64,000 bases of DNA, from positions 57,195,467-57,259,466 of the forward strand of contig NC_091134.1 in the NCBI RefSeq assembly GCF_041381155.1, in the 5' to 3' direction. Origin of the DNA: Argopecten irradians (Eukaryota; Mollusca; Bivalvia; Pectinida; Pectinidae). The position numbers and the translations under genes are program-made. Under the pieces are notes generated by a model. That model had not been told where the DNA came from and did no database searches. It saw nothing but the letters and a program-made list of their open reading frames with translations. Of this stretch, positions 43,666 to 58,789 are shown piece by piece; the first letter of the stretch is position 1, and every line of letters starts with the position of its first letter.

Positions 43666-45285
43666 TATCATTTCATCACGTGAAAGTAATACAGATGAAA
43701 TAATTCAAGTATTAAAAGATTTTAACATGTTACCATAATCGTTCGGCAAAATACTTTCTATTTTAACTTTCGTTAACGTTCATCCACATAATAAATTGAA
43801 ACATGTAAGAAAAGGTCAATGGAGTTATATATCGACATTCAAGAAGTACTTCCTTTGTGTCGACCATTTTGTCACATCTATCCACTTATGACACATAACC
43901 TTATCTTATAGTATATATAATAAATGCATATCATATTTTCTTATATATTTATTATATATATGTGCATATTCGTGAGAAGGATGGATCTAATAATAAGGCA
44001 ATATATAGTTTGGTTTTCGCCTGTCTTTCGTCCACCTGCCGAATTATCATAAGATACACTGGATACAAATTAAACCCATCCCTGAGTGAAGAGGATCCTT
44101 TTTCACTTTTAAAAGCCATGCTTCAATGAGCTAGCGTCTAAAAGTGAACTTAAGCAAATTTAGTGGCACAAATCGGTAAATGGGAAACATTCTTTGTGAA
44201 ACGAAACAAATTTTGAGAAAAAATAGGTTTTTCCTATAGTGGGAAATGCACATTGGAGTCATAAGGTTGCTTTTGTTAGTAAAAACTCTCATTTTTTTTC
44301 ATATTTTCGTCCTAATTAAGTCATGTAGTTTTTAAAGCCGCGAAGGAGAAATACGAATCTTATTGATGTAATTAACGAGGTAGGATAGTATACTGATAAT
44401 GTTCAGCTGATCAAGAGACATTATACAATGTACTTATACAACTATCACATGGAAATTAATGAACATAAAAACGTGATTTCACCAGTGGGCTACATCTAGA
44501 TCAACTATGTCATTTGATAGGACTTTGATGAGCTGCAATGTTGTCAATTATTAGACTTCAGATAAACTTGCCTTTTGACTGAACAACGCCACGCAGGTTA
44601 AATCATCCTTTTGTAGGTTTTTTGAGTTACAAAATAAAATATCGACAGTAGTTTCCATTTACTATTGTGTGTTGGCGATTGGAGAGAGGGTGCGCTTCCG
44701 AGTTGAAAAGTGTCGGAGAATAATATAAGAAAGGCATATAAAGATGTTTTGGCCTAAATTTAGTAAGCATGAAGCATTAATAATGCGGCAGTAAATTTTC
44801 TGTCTCTTTAAGCGTTAATTTATCACTTTTAACTTACGAAAAACAGGGAATATTGTCATTGCATGAAAGGATCAACATACAAATGGGCACTTTGTGGATT
44901 GCAGATTGCCAAGGGCGGATGGTATTCTACAAACAGTCATATTTTGTATTGTAGTATATTGATCTTCTAAACGTACTTCACTAATAATGAAGCGTGCCAA
45001 GAACATCTTACATTGTTTCATTTTCGAACTTATTTGTTATTAACATTTGTGAGTAACGCTCTATAAGTTGTCCCCTTATTTATAATCTTCGTTACTGCTA
45101 AGCATATAGTGTTTAATTAGAACATGACAATGGGGTTACTTATCTATATTAAGATTCCTTGAAGTAGACATTTTGAGTTTTTATATTCTATTTTATTGTT
45201 TAAAACGTTTGTATATGGTCAAATACAGATCACAAACTGACACAAAGAAATCAGATTCCAGGATATACATATACAAAAAGACTTG
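43666..45285. other. Region between convergent genes, nothing recognised
   Basis: It contains AATAAA at 43790-43795 for the plus-strand gene and, on the minus strand, AATAAA at 45197-45192 for WARS2. The rest is AT-rich with no coding exon seen. Confidence 0.5.
45192..45197 (-). terminator. Likely polyadenylation signal of WARS2
   Basis: AATAAA on the minus strand lies about 90 bp after the WARS2 stop codon, a normal distance. Confidence 0.55.
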
Positions 45286-48200
45286 TCATAAAAACCCAAC
45301 TAACGATTTCATTTCTTTTATATTGGGTTCGGCTATATCCATAGCCTTTAATCGGCCCTTTTCAATGATGCTGCTCAAATGGTGTCGATCACTCAGCAAG
45401 CGTTCCACTTGCAGTCGAATTGGATTCAATTCCTCCACAAGAAGCCCAGCTACCTTTAACTTATATTGTCCAGACATGATGGTGCAGTTTTCCTCACACA
45501 CCTGAGAGGGCGATTTGTCGGTTATAGCACATTCTAAGCCAATCAGATTAGCAAGTCCAGGTCTATTGTCAACGTCATAAGTTATTTGTGTATCACTATC
45601 TATCACTGCTTTCTTCACCTTTTTGATGATTTCGTCTGGAGTGTCTGTCAGATCTATCCTGCTCTTTGGGTTAGCTTCTGACTTACTCATCTTCTTTTCT
45701 GGGTGGCGTAAACTCTTTATTCGTGGGGCTTCAGCTATATTTGTTGAAAGAAAGAAAAAATAAAGTTAAGTGACCTCTGTAACAAAGATTGTCAACTCAA
45801 TTGTCAACATCATGAGATTCCCTTTAGTTTTTCTTTTCAATAATAACTCTTGTAAAATTGATAAAGCCAACGTCACTCATTTGTAGGACTCATTACACCC
45901 TGATTTTGACTTATAACATAACTGTAGGCATTTTGATTTATGTACATATAAAGCTTATGAATAAAGTTTACCTTCAAATTTTAAACTTTCAAATGAGTCA
46001 CAAATCAATGCATTTGATTTTTATATCATTCCACAGATATTATAAAATTAGACATAACTTAGCAAGATGAATACTCCATACAAACATTCCACATACTCAT
46101 GTAGGCACTTACTCAGTAATGCTTCAGGTTGGGGAAAATAATGTCCAAATCTGTTGTTGAATATTTTAGCAAGGGCGCGAGCAAGTTGTATATGGCAAAG
46201 TTGGTCCTCTCCAACTGGAACATGAGTGCCTCTGTAAAAGAATTTAAAGATATTATGACAATGTTATTGGCAATTTATGTTTTATATTATTTCAAACTAT
46301 CCCCTGAATTCTGCTAACGGGTTTAGTATATTACATTTTGTAAAATGAAACTTATGTCATCACCAACAAGAGTTGCCTCCCTTTATTTTATTGATTGAAA
46401 GATAAGGTAAAAAGCTGTAATAAAAGTAAGCTGGACAGTGGTCACAAACCAAAATTTACTTACTTGTACAAAAGTATATCAGCTGCCTGTAGAACTGGAT
46501 AAGTGTAAAGTCCAAGCATAGCATCTTTCATCTCGGCAGACTTTTCCTGATTTAAAAAGGAGAAAAAATTATCAACACCAAAAAGATTTTGTAACCAACC
46601 TAAGCCCTTTATATTACTTAATGTAACTTTGTGGGTTCATTATATAATGAATAAATATATGCTTTATTCTATTCAGACAATGAAATTAACAAGGAAAGTA
46701 TTGAGACACAGAAGACTGGCACAATATTGTTTCACATTGTTAAACTTTTGAAAAAATGCAGTACTATTATCCATTAGAAATACTATCAAACAACAACATG
46801 AAATTCTGTTACCAGTAAGTGAACTTATGAGTGACACCTACTTTCCAGGTAGGTAGATGTTCGAGTCGACTCAGCGTACAGCCACAGCCAAGTATCCAGG
46901 CAAGTTCTGTGTGGTAGGGCACCTTCAATCAACCAACAGTAGGATTGACATGTATTACACAGTTATATGTTATGATATTAGAAATAACATTTTCAACATC
47001 AAATGTTGCTGCCTCTATATGATATGTGGATGGCACACAACTGGACATTATGGCATATAAAACGATTGGATGAGACAAGATAGGATAGACATAGGTGACA
47101 CAGCTATCATTATTGCTCCCTAATTTCATGGTTAGGCATGGAAAACATAAACTTTATACAATTGTATATAATAAATATATTTAAAGGTGAAACTAGTGGT
47201 ATAAATTAGATCAGAGCTAATTGTAATTACCTGTGACTGTTGAAACAGGATTCCTCGGTCTGGATCAATTCCACAAGCCAATAGACAGGCTGTCATAGAC
47301 AAAATGTTTTCCCTGCAAAATCAATAAATAATACAAATATTACTTTACTATATATTATATTACTAGTGTTACTTTATACTGATCCATATACCATTTTCGA
47401 CCCAGGTCATTTAAAAAAATGAAAAGGTGCTTAATAAGACAAAATAATTGCAAAGCAAAGTGCAAACCTATACAATTTTGATAGTTTTGGTCTTTATTTA
47501 TGTCCGGGCCATTGAAATTGAGGCCTCAAACTGGGGAGGGGTGCTTATAGGGACATGGGTACTTATTAGGTGAATACGGTAATCAAAAACATTTAAAACT
47601 TTTTAGGAAGCTATAGGGAATTTGATGCTTCTAGGAATTCACCTAAGCAGAATGACATTAGGCAGATTTAGACATTTCCAAGGACGTATATACTTATAAA
47701 TCCTTAACTTTTCAAACCAATGATATCTCTACATGTTATTGTAAAGGCATAGCTATTTTATTGAAACTGAGGCCTACTTACATGTACACAAGGAAAGAAA
47801 TTTACCAGAAGCCAACATCATGATCACTTACTCTGGTACTTAAATTGTATCACTAATTCAAGCTCACAATTTTAATGGCTTTAATAATCACCTCATTAAA
47901 GTTTGTCCGATTTACAAGTTACCAATTGATTTTACAATGCTTTGAATATTTGTGGAATGTCTATTGAACCAAATTCAATTTCAAAACTTCATTTCAACAC
48001 TGTGAAAAGGGTGTCTCAGATCTTTATTCTTACTCCGTCTCCTGACAAGAAGAGGTAACACTCACATCCCCTTATGGGATAAAGTTAAAAACAAGATGAG
48101 AATAAGAATTTCTATTTTGATATGATAGTGGGAAAAAGTGTATGAAAAAGTAGCATCTTTAAAGTTTTTCTCACCTGAGGATGGCAGGATCCTGGGGTAC

Positions 48201-49598
48201 TGTGATGGAATGCAGATCTACAATACTGTAGATGACTCTGTCATTGGTATCCTGCAGCTTCTTCCAGTTCTTAATAGCACCAAAGTAATTACCAATATGA
48301 GGAATACCTGTAGGCTGGATTCCGGAGAAAACAAGCTCAGGAAATGTGACATTCTGTGTAATAAAGAAACCAACACAGAACACTTAAGGATTGTGAACAT
48401 TTATGAAACATCAATTGAAAAGATAAAATAAATATTTTTTCAAAATGAAATTGCTACTTTGAGATATATATATTTACCTATTTAATGGACTTTAAAACTA
48501 CCGTTTTGTTGGTTTTTTAACAATGTCTCATATTTTAAAGTGAACAGTCGGGCAAGGATGGCTAAAGTCGGTAAAAATGGTGTGAATGTATCCAGTATAA
48601 TTTTTTATGAAATAGAAAAATAAAATCTCTCGCCAAAATCTGTCTGCGTACGAAAAAATTAATTTAAAGTATAGGAATCCTAAAACGTCCTCCCGGCTGA
48701 CTATGTCCGTGGTTACATTTACACGCAGCCTCACTTTCAATGCTTTCAACTTTCCTTTACTTTAATGGTCAGAACTGGGAAACGCAAGCAGAACTTGGCC
48801 GTCATATTAATATGTGAGAACTTTTGGAAGGCCAATGAACGCATTTAGACTAGTTTTCTTTGCCCGACTATTCACTTTAAATATATAGCTTTTTTTGCAA
48901 GTCATATTGGTATTGGCAATTTTTAATTTTGCAAATAATATCAGAACTTAGGATCTGGGTTTTGGCTTTGTAGCAAGAAAATTTTAAAGCCATAATGAAA
49001 ATCAAACCATAGAAGATCGTGGTAGCTGTAAATGACTTAAATTATGTATTGATAACAGGTGCATTAGTACATTAACAAATATAAAGTATTCATGTGTACA
49101 TGAAACATAAACAAAGCAAAACAGATATATTTAATTACAGCAATAATGAAAATCGTACTTAAATCTAAACATCCAGTCAATGTGATGTCATCAACTCATC
49201 ACAGTTTTACATATAAAGTATACGTAAAGTGAAAGTAGAGCATGCACATTCACACACTTATACATTATATATCTAATATAAATCCAAGTAATGGGTACCT
49301 GAATATTATAAGATACTATATTCTAAACCAATATAATTTCAATGACTTCATCACTTTGATCATTAGTGTGTCATATCGACTGAAGTAATCCACAGATACA
49401 TGTATTGTCAAACATGAACACACAACACCGCCAGAGAAACATAATTATATCACATTCTAATTTTAGTAACTTTCAAATCACGCGGTATTGTGATTGAATA
49501 TTACATACATCATCCCTCGCGTTTGAGCATAGACATCTTCTAGCGATCCTGCATGTCGGTCGTAAGTTCTTCAAGATAAATCCCATGGACATCGCCAT
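45286..49598 (-). CDS. WARS2: Mitochondrial tryptophanyl-tRNA synthetase
   Basis: Seven exons splice in phase: 49598-49509, 48353-48175, 47312-47231, 46922-46842, 46546-46464, 46231-46113, 45734-45286. They give 360 residues, the same as human WARS2. Exon 1 ([20 protein letters not shown]...) is a presequence rich in Arg with no acids until its end. The class I HIGH-type motif is PTGIPHIGN (44-52), with VFSGIQ before it and [16 protein letters not shown] after it. Family landmarks follow: [27 protein letters not shown], and the KMSKS loop exactly [15 protein letters not shown] (225 on). The C-terminal helix ends KSLVGFL, as in human. The enzyme charges mitochondrial tRNA-Trp with tryptophan in the matrix. 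Every catalytic motif is present, so the gene looks functional. Confidence 0.95.
47400..47585 (+). repeat. Dispersed repeat in WARS2 intron 2 (family of 18985-19172)
   Basis: It shares 'aaaatgaaaaggtgcttaat', 'cattgaaattgaggcctcaa' and 'gggaggggtgcttataggga' with the MIS18A intron 3 copy, in the same orientation on the plus strand. Confidence 0.5.
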
Positions 49599-50429
49599 GT
49601 TGCTTTTGATACGTTTCCGGTCAAACTTTTTCGTAAGAGTTGCACCCCTTTATTCGGCTATCTTTCCGTATTGGATTTCAGAAACGATGTCTTTAAAAAA
49701 AAACTGTGACAACAACAATTTATGATTGAAAAAAAAAAAAAAAAAAAACAACAAATTTATAACGATTGAAGATTGGTGATAACAACAGCTTATACATGTA
49801 GAAAATCATAAAAAAACATCCCGACAAGTACACCCATTGTTTTCACAGGAATTTACTTTTTGTTACAACATAAAGTTACTATATACTCGTTTAGGGGTCT
49901 AGATAAAAAAAAAATCGGTAAAACTCATACCCTACATGGTGTATAACAATGTAAAATACTGTTTTTATCGGTGATTTAGGAGAATTGATTAATATAAACT
50001 TTATCTCATTCATTCTTGTACAATTCATAACACACAACTTAGGAATTTACACGGGCATTGGAACAGAAAAATTTCTTGTTATATGGTCACGAAAAAAGGA
50101 ATAAACACTGTTTCAAAAGAAAAAAAGAAAATAGAAAAGAAACACTCTCTAACAAAATCGGTTGTGTACGTGTTGGGTGTATATTTATGTGTGCTTGTGT
50201 ATTATATATTTGTTATATTTTAAATTAAATTTTGTTACACTTTACACTTTATATTATCATGCACCTTTTCTGGTAAACCGTAATGTTCAAAGAAATAAAA
50301 GAATTGAAATTGAAAATTCAAATTGATTTGATCAAAACACGCCCAAAATGGTCAATATATATACAAGCGTATCGGTTATAAAAACTGAGCTAACTTTTAG
50401 GCAAAAATAGCACATTCATAGCACACAAC
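49599..50429. other. WARS2 upstream region, low-complexity A-rich
   Basis: The WARS2 promoter must lie just above 49598. An A-run of about 20 bases is at 49728-49748. No gene is recognised. The sequence near 50170-50330 is AT-rich. Confidence 0.4.
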
Positions 50430-51425
50430 CTGCTGCCCCTATTGCATGATCGTAAAAGGCGACTAAATTTCGATATTATTTTCTCTTCTTTTCTCCCCTG
50501 ACGCCATCTCCCACCTCCCTTTTGGCCTTCTGTTGAACGCTCGCCCCTGTGAAGTAGGCTTTGGTTTCTGTCTCCTGGCCGAGACACACCATAGTCTATA
50601 CAAGTGGTAGTTTCTGCTCCTGTTTGGCGTTCAGCATTAGGAAGTAGGACGACTGGTTTGCCCGTTGTCATTATAATGTGGGTGTGTTGTTTAGTGTCTT
50701 CGGCGACATGCTTAGTGATCGTGAGGTGGTGTTAAGGGAGACGTTAGGAAGAAGAAAGTTAAGTTAGGAAGAAGAGAAAAGATTCCTAAATTTAGTCGCC
50801 TTTTACGAACATGGATAACATCCCCTCAATAACCAAACAACTATAATAGGTACATGGTGTATCTACCACGCAATTTGTAATCAATTTAACTGAATATTGT
50901 TTATTTGTTTTAAAGCCAAGATCATTTAAAGACGATATTCCATGTTATGGTGTGTGAATGTCTGTATGTTTTGGGAGGCGTGGTATATTTGTGTTGTGGT
51001 GTGTGAATGTCTCTATGTTTTGGGAGGCGGTGGTATATTCGTGTTGTGTCTCCGCAATAGTGGAACTTTTCTTAAAAGTTATATGCCCCTTTTCTTAAAA
51101 GTTACATGCCACCAAAGACATAAAAAAAAACCACACATCACCCGGTCATATCATACTGAAAACGGGCAAACCAGTCGTCCCCTTTAATGCTGATCGCTAA
51201 GCAGCAGCAGAAAACTACCACTTCTATAGACTGTAATGTATCTTGGCCATGGGACAGAACCATTAGTCTTTCCCATAGGGGCAAGCGCTCAACTGGCGGT
51301 CAAAAAGTGTGGTGGTGTTAGGTGAGAGGTAAAAAAGAAGAAAAATAGTTTGGAAAAAATAATATCCTAAATTCAGTCGCCTTTTACAATCTTGTAATTT
51401 GGGCAGCAGGTACAATTCGAACGCC
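50430..51425. repeat. Two inverted copies of a dispersed repeat
   Basis: The left copy (about 50430-50700) and right copy (about 51130-51425) face each other. On opposite strands they share GTCGCCTTTTACGATC/GTCGCCTTTTACAATC, the CTACCACTT and 'gacgactggtttgcccgtt' blocks. A third block at 50720-50810 again carries 'tagtcgccttttacgaac'. Between them, 'atgttttgggaggcg' is itself duplicated (50965, 51017). The 93-residue open frame at 50390-50671 lies within the left copy and is not a gene. Confidence 0.5.
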
Positions 51426-54400
51426 CTAGCTGCAGCTATTTATGATGACATTGAATGAACATAAATATTATGTCAGCCAGAACCATCATGAACAACTACG
51501 ATACAAGGAAGAGGTGTATGTATCATAGACGATCTTAAATTGCCCTAACTTCAGACCTATAGAGTTGGGATATCGGTAGGACCACAAGGATTATGAAAAG
51601 AACCAAAATTGTCAAGGGGTATGATATCAACCTTATCTTCAAATGACTTCTTTAAAAAAAAGAGGACAAAAACGCTTGGAGGTCAGCTATAGGCATTTAG
51701 CATAACAACAGGTCCGAGTCAGTCTATGCTAATCACGAATTTATGATTCTGCGAAAACAAGCTACGTGAAGCACTACCCAGCAATGAAAAGAAATAGGAA
51801 CTAATAACAGATTTAATCTTATCAATTGCTCTAGAAGGAATAAAGAATCCAATAACATTCAAAAATAGATAAAATTCATTTGTTGAATGATTTCTTATCC
51901 TTTTTAATCAAAATTTTATACAGAATTTTCTACACTATGTCAAAAAATGGAATGAGATACTTTTTTCCATTTCCTTTTTCACATAGAGATTTTCATTCCC
52001 GAGTGGAGATGGAATTGATTGAAATCCTACCGGGAGGATCATGTAAATTTCCTCTATGGATCTGCTCACGGTTTGGAATTGAATTTTAGATATTGATTAT
52101 GAAATATGAATATACTGGAAGACGTCTTGCATATAGGGTGGTGTATTAGACGGGAATTTCTTTCTGTATAGGTGACAGGGATATGCTGAGAATGTATTTG
52201 TGAGAGCTTCGCTATTGATTTTTATTTTGTGAGTGACTTTAATAGGTTTGGGATTTCTGACAAAAATCTTTCGCTGTTTTCTTGGAACGTATTGAAATTT
52301 CAATATCAATTTCAAACGACCATGTCATGCATTTCATGTAACTCAAAATAGTAATGATTTTATGTGTCGTGTCAGTTTTGGGTTCTTCATCAAAACTTTC
52401 CCTATGTCACTACCCAAGAGTTAATCATCTTTCGAAATTTATATTGCGTTCTACTCTAATTCTAAAAGAGGCTTCATTTTTTCTCGCGAAGAGACACATT
52501 AAATTGCACACAAACAAGTTAATGTTTTACAAACTGCCTGAGATCGAGATCGTGTTTCTGTTTTGAAGTTGAGATTTTGTGAACTAATTTCAGAAATGTA
52601 ATTGGCTTTCATTGGTTTAAACATGTTTGAAGATACTTTATGAAGTGCTAATTTCCTTCCGTTTGATTTATGGGTATTGAATTATCTCATAGATCATCAT
52701 TTCAGGAAAATCGTTATGAAACAAAACAGGGGAAACCATGGAAACAGTGCCATAGTAATTTTAATCATTTCAGTGGTTCATTTGATTAAGTTGACTGTCA
52801 AGCCTCAAAACGACAAAGTTGATTATGAACCACGTGGTCATATTTTCAAAATAAATTCTATATCAAATTTAATTCAGATAAATAAGTACTGGCAGGAAGT
52901 GAGCAGGAACTCGGGGGTTATCTAAAGTGGACTATGCTAGTAACACACCCTTAAGACCAGTCAACAATTGTAGCGACAAATATCCTTTTGTATAAATACA
53001 ATTTAGTAGACGGGATCTGATTCGAGATGATTCCTTTACTGCCCGCTGCTTGTCGTGTGGAGGTATGCGGGAATTGCCGTATCTATCCTCCTATTACACC
53101 AGTGTATGGCTTATGGACATTTCTATCATTTCAAGACTTTCTACACAAATGTCTACTTTCCATCTCTCCCGCATCAACTGGGTCAATATCATTCGTGTTG
53201 GCTAATCGTATAATTACAACAGACACTGACATTACCGCATTAACGCCTTAAGTAGTCAAAATGTACTATACATTTAATGTACTTTCAATCTCCGCACTCT
53301 AGAGGATTCAAATGATGGACACTTTTTCATTAATCTGGCATTCCGTACTGTGAAAGGATCTTCTGGGAGTTTTGACGCCTGTAGTGTAAAGGGCACGCGA
53401 GCACGTGCTAGTCAGTACCATCGTAACCATTTCATTGTGACACCTCAAGTGAATTGTCATCTAAAGTAGCAGTTACATTTTAGTTATAGACGAGTCCATC
53501 AGAAATCATCTAAAATGACGATCCCAACTCTTCTATTTAATGTCTTTCTGGATTGTTTATAGTTTAACCGGGATTGAACTTGTTGCTCATAGTTCTTCAA
53601 TAGAGCTTTCATCTGTCAGACAACTTCCGTCCGCTCCAGCCTTCCATTAAAGGAAGGAAGCAAGCAAATACCATGGACTGAGCATTTGGATCTTTAGTTT
53701 CAAAAAGCTTCCGGAATTTTATGCGAGTTTAGTTCTGAAGAAAAATCGGGGTTAATAGCCATCATGTCCCCTAAAGAAGTGGGAATGACAAAATGGGGGG
53801 GGGGGGGGGGGGAGAGAGCACTCGACATGTTTTCCTTCTTTGTCACAAACACATTTTTATCTGCGAGTTAATGAGTTTGAACTAGAAACGAATACCACTC
53901 AGATTTGCCTGTTGCCAGCAAGTGAATTGTGTAAAATCAACTTATCTATTATTTAGTTAGTTTATTTACTTCATCAAAATTGATCCAGATATCGGTACAT
54001 ATATTTTGCCCAGAGATACTGAAAAAAAAATCATATCATTCATAAAATTTAACGCATATAATTTGATAACCTTTAACAGATTCAAATATGTTTTAACAGA
54101 TTCAAATATGTGAACCTTTTTAACTTGATAGGTGTATTATAATTATATCATAAAATGACTTTAACACCCGTATTTGGTCATTTTTTTCTCTATCTTTTTA
54201 TTTCCCGATAACTGTATCGAATACGACATATTCAACCCGTAACGTGTTGTAACTGGTCACTTTCTGTACCCACTGTGTTCCGTAAGTACCATACGCGATC
54301 CTTCCTTTACCATTCCTTACAATGACACTCCCTTACCTTAAAACAGTCCCACTAACTGCCTATATAGTACCACTAAAACTGCCCCGTCTACTTAGCACAG

Positions 54401-57400
54401 AGTCCACGTTTATCCCACCAACGTTATGGGCAGTCGGACATTACAGCTTCAGCAGTTTGGACAGAATCAAATAAGCTATAGATCACTACTCTCACGAGGA
54501 ATAAAGACAAGAAATAGCGGCAACAATCACTTCTCTTTGGCTTTTAACTCGGAGAATATCCATTTAGTTTCTTCTTGCAAGGTGTAACATTGATAGAAGA
54601 AGATAGGCCCGCAGGGAAATTAGCCAGGCAACGTTCACTTTTAAACTGAAGCTGTTAAATGTCAGATGGATGAGAAGAAAGGTTTTCTTGTTCGCCACGG
54701 AAGGTCAGATCGCCAAACAATGACTTATTGTTTGGTGCTAGAATCTGACAGAGTGTAGTCTTGTTCGTCCACTTACACGCCTCTTGTTGGCTGTCAGTAT
54801 TAAATATGTGGTGACCACTCATCATTTATAGGGAAATGAACCAGCGATCTTATCAGACCACATCAGACCACGAGTGTAGGTCATATTAACATCGTGCTGC
54901 AATCTTAGTCGTTCATTTTATAAAACGTGTCAATACGATCTTCCTGTAAAAATATAACCCTATAATGTTAATATGATGATAAAGTTAACCTAAACCGGAA
55001 TAGAATTTGTTCAAGAAGAGCAAGATATCAAGAAAACTATTTGGATTTCAATTACCGCGGTAACAGTGATCAATGAGTACATAATTAAATAGAGAAAAAG
55101 TTAGCGTCTTCTTCCTAAGAATGCTCTTTATATGTATACTGATAGATTAACTTTTGTTCTTTATTTCATTCACATCTCAAAGTTCATTGAAATTCAGACT
55201 GATTCTTTAACAGTATACAAATGGTGTTAAGGTAATTAAGTATAATGGCATATTTTAACACTAGCGTTTCAAGTGAAAACCACCACTGTACTGACATACT
55301 CTGTTCACTGTTAAGACTGTGAAAGTGGCTGAATATATATTCCATAGAAATGATTTTGATTTTACTTTGAATTTATTTTGGCCTTTTATTTCGGATTAAT
55401 TGATAAACTAGCTGTATACCGTTTTAACCTCATTATGACTTTAAGACTGGTGGCTAGTGTGTAAAATCCAAAAACTTTATTAAATATAACTGTTTATCAT
55501 GTTTTGAAATTTAAAGTATAAAAAGATACTTTTTAAAATTTAGAAATAAATTTTCACAAGCTCAGCATTTTACAATTTCCGAAAGACACTTTATTTCCCG
55601 AAAATACTTTGCTGGTTTTCGTAAGTGAATCTACTTATGTCATACACATGCTATCTACATGTGTTATCCAAGGAATCATTAGGGGTATTTTATTAGAGCT
55701 TTTGAGGTAGTAATTGTGATTCTATATTGCTTTAACTGTGGCATTTTATCGTATTGACTGATATTAAGTTATGGACGAAAATCACCATCAGAATTAACCT
55801 TAGTACATGTATTGCATTCAGCCGTCTGTCTTGCAATTAATACATTCATGTTGATTTTGATGAAATGGGTATTTTCAATATAGTGCACCACATGTATTTA
55901 CTGTATAGATTCAAGTTAGAGAGAGTCGGTGAATACACTTATTACTAAACCTTGTCATAAAGACCTTATTATATTCGTTTGTTTTAAAGAGAACGAAAAG
56001 GAAAGGATATACACAATGAAGTCAAAACTATTTTACTGAGTCAGAGGGTTTTGACAAACCGACAAATACAGCTCTTAGAAAGCCTAGTACGTATTTGAAG
56101 AGTTGCACTAAGTAGCTTTCCCGTCTAAGTTCCCTATAAAGGCAGGTTTAATGCTAGCTCGTAAAGCACGGAACCCAAGCGCAAGTATTCCCCAGGTGAA
56201 CTAAGCTTAGGTAGAATGACTTCTTTGCCGATATCTATTCCGCTCAAGCTCCATCTGCTGTCGTTCATGTAACATCAGTCTTCGATAGTTTCGGTTTCCA
56301 CAGTACGTTTTAGCATGATATACAATTCAATACCTTCAACGCATTCTACAAAGCAACATTTATAGAACCTGTCCAAGCTGCAAATAATACATTTCATTAT
56401 TTATGATTTACTAAAGAATTGTGTTTAAATTCATTTCAAATTTGATTGACACTGTATTTTCTTCACAAATGGAATTATTAAAAACACTCTGGTGTAACGA
56501 TAGAGAATGAGTGAGAAGATTTAAGCTATTTGCTCAGGAAACATATCAACAACAACGAGAATAGTAATAAACTTCCCTGTACTCGTTCTTCTGGTAATAT
56601 CGCAGAAATAATACTCTTTATTTTGTGCATCAGATGGTGAAATGCTATCTATCTATATTTACTAACTTCAGATAAATATTGATATTAAATGCTCTGGATT
56701 AGATAGTCATCAGGATTTATGACACACATCGTTTATGCTATAACGATGAACCTTAATTGATATCATCGCATCAAAATTAACAAGTTGAATTCCATCCAAC
56801 ATGACTAAGAAGGCCATTCTAAAATTATATCCTATAAGCCTTAAACAAAAATGGATGTATTAAATAATATTAATTTGTTTTTATTTTAAAGCTTGGTTTA
56901 ATGTGGATAAGTAATACGTGACAATAAGGCCCACTCGCTCTACAATCCGGATAGGAATAAGTACTTACACTAGTGACATCATTAAAATTCTCCAGCATAC
57001 CTTCTATTGCCATAAGTATCACACCACGAACGGAAACCAGGCTCGTAAATGTCTACCTTGCCTCCAGGAGTTACTTATCTTATAAATACTGAATCATAAT
57101 ACGTTAATAGTTATGTTATGTCATACTGTTGATTTTCTGAAGACATATGTACGTGATAGGTTATGCGTTGTCGTTGCCGTCGTTTCCATAATCATGTCAA
57201 ACAAAAACGATGAAAACTAAGTACATGTACATCGTACCTTAAATGTAGAATTATAAACCTATACACACATCATTACTAATTAGTACGTATTCATTGCGAC
57301 ACTTTCAATCAGAGGCAAATTAAAATCACAAATGGTGTCAGCACTCTGATTATAGTTAAAATTTTATAATATATATATACATATTTATGTATAGAAACAG

Positions 57401-58780
57401 AAAAAGACACATTTTATATCATTTTATAGGTTGCGTTTTGACCATGCACAACATATTTTGAACTGTATTAATGCAATCGGAATTTCCCACAATATTCTAT
57501 GGTAGCCATATTTATATCAATGACAAGAAATAAAACTGGTATTTAACAAGATATTCCTGATTGCTGTGTCAGGAGGAAAGAAACTTGATGTATTGGCAGC
57601 ATTCTTATCCTGTTTGTATCAACCATGAATCTGTACTCAAGTATCGCTTTTCAGAAATTAATTTCCACCCAGCTGATATCTGACGAAAACTTGCGATGTC
57701 AGGTTTCTTTCACCTTGTTGAAATTTCCAGTCTAGCAAAGGCACGAAGCCAGCATGTCATTTTTTGTTGCTCGCCTGGCACAAACAAATAGAGAAATATA
57801 GTGCATTTGTGTTTAACCAAGAGAACAGACAGTTACAGGGTGAAGTAAGGATCTTGTGGGAATTATCAAAACTGCACGTAATGATGTAACCCATGTGTCA
57901 TTCAATGCACATGCTTACACTTTGATCAACTTATTTACAGAAATACGAAACGATCGCTATCTTATGTTTACTTGCAAAAGGTCACGTGAAGCCTCGGTTT
58001 AAACAGACGCCCGACACAGAATTTGGCCATGTGCATGTTATATAACGCACATGATTAAACCGTAATGTGATAGGTTTATCTGATAATTTGGTCGATTTTA
58101 TTAGAGGAAGTTACGAACAAAAACGTTCAGGAGTAATAATATTTATAGGAATCCCATGTTGAATATTGTACATACGGAAATTACGCAAGAGGTTTTTACG
58201 CTAATTTAAGCACTCAATTAAAGTCGCTCAGCCATGAAATTTCTGCAACTCCTATTCATTTGCGAAGTGTCAGACTATCGATGTTATCAACAAATATAGC
58301 CATGCAGGCTAGTCACTAATATATTGAACATCGTTATTATATAAATGAAAATTGGTAATGATTTGAAAAATTCTAAATATTTTTTTTGCAATATAAAAAC
58401 CGGGTTTGTTGTTTGATATCCAGAGAAATATGTAACGCGGGCACCTTTTTAATGTTATAATCTGTATAGACATTATCTCTCCATATGTCGTCTACTAGTG
58501 CTTAGTACACTTTAATGGAACGTTTACAGACTAACCACGCAATCTTGTGAGGAACAGAGAACTACTTTTCTCCCCTCCTAATGGTAGAGTCTTGGTTTCC
58601 GGTTGCATGTCTCAAGGTCAAGAAGGCCAGCAATGTGGCGTATCTCAAACGTGTGAATTTCGTTAGTAATTTCATGCAGTAAATCATGTACAGTGTTTTA
58701 CAGTTGTAGGATTTTCTTCAAATCATTTTGGATAGAAACGATAAAAAGTTAAAGTCAGATCAATGAAAAGTTTGACGATT
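51426..58780. other. Long gene-poor stretch, no coding exon recognised
   Basis: Only four short open frames of 69-82 residues occur before 53251, and none of 60 or more after that until 60662. None resembles a protein. An 18-G run lies at 53795-53812. No pearl-like element or SINE was recognised. It could be intergenic DNA or a large intron or regulatory region of a gene outside the window. Confidence 0.4.
53795..53812 (+). repeat. Homopolymer run of 18 G
   Basis: An uninterrupted G tract followed by AGAGAG. It could form a G-quadruplex, or its length could be an assembly artefact. Confidence 0.8.
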
Positions 58781-58789
58781 AAGGGTAGG

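Noticed and set aside
50390-50671. 93-residue open frame
   Set aside because: It lies inside a dispersed repeat whose other copies do not keep the frame.
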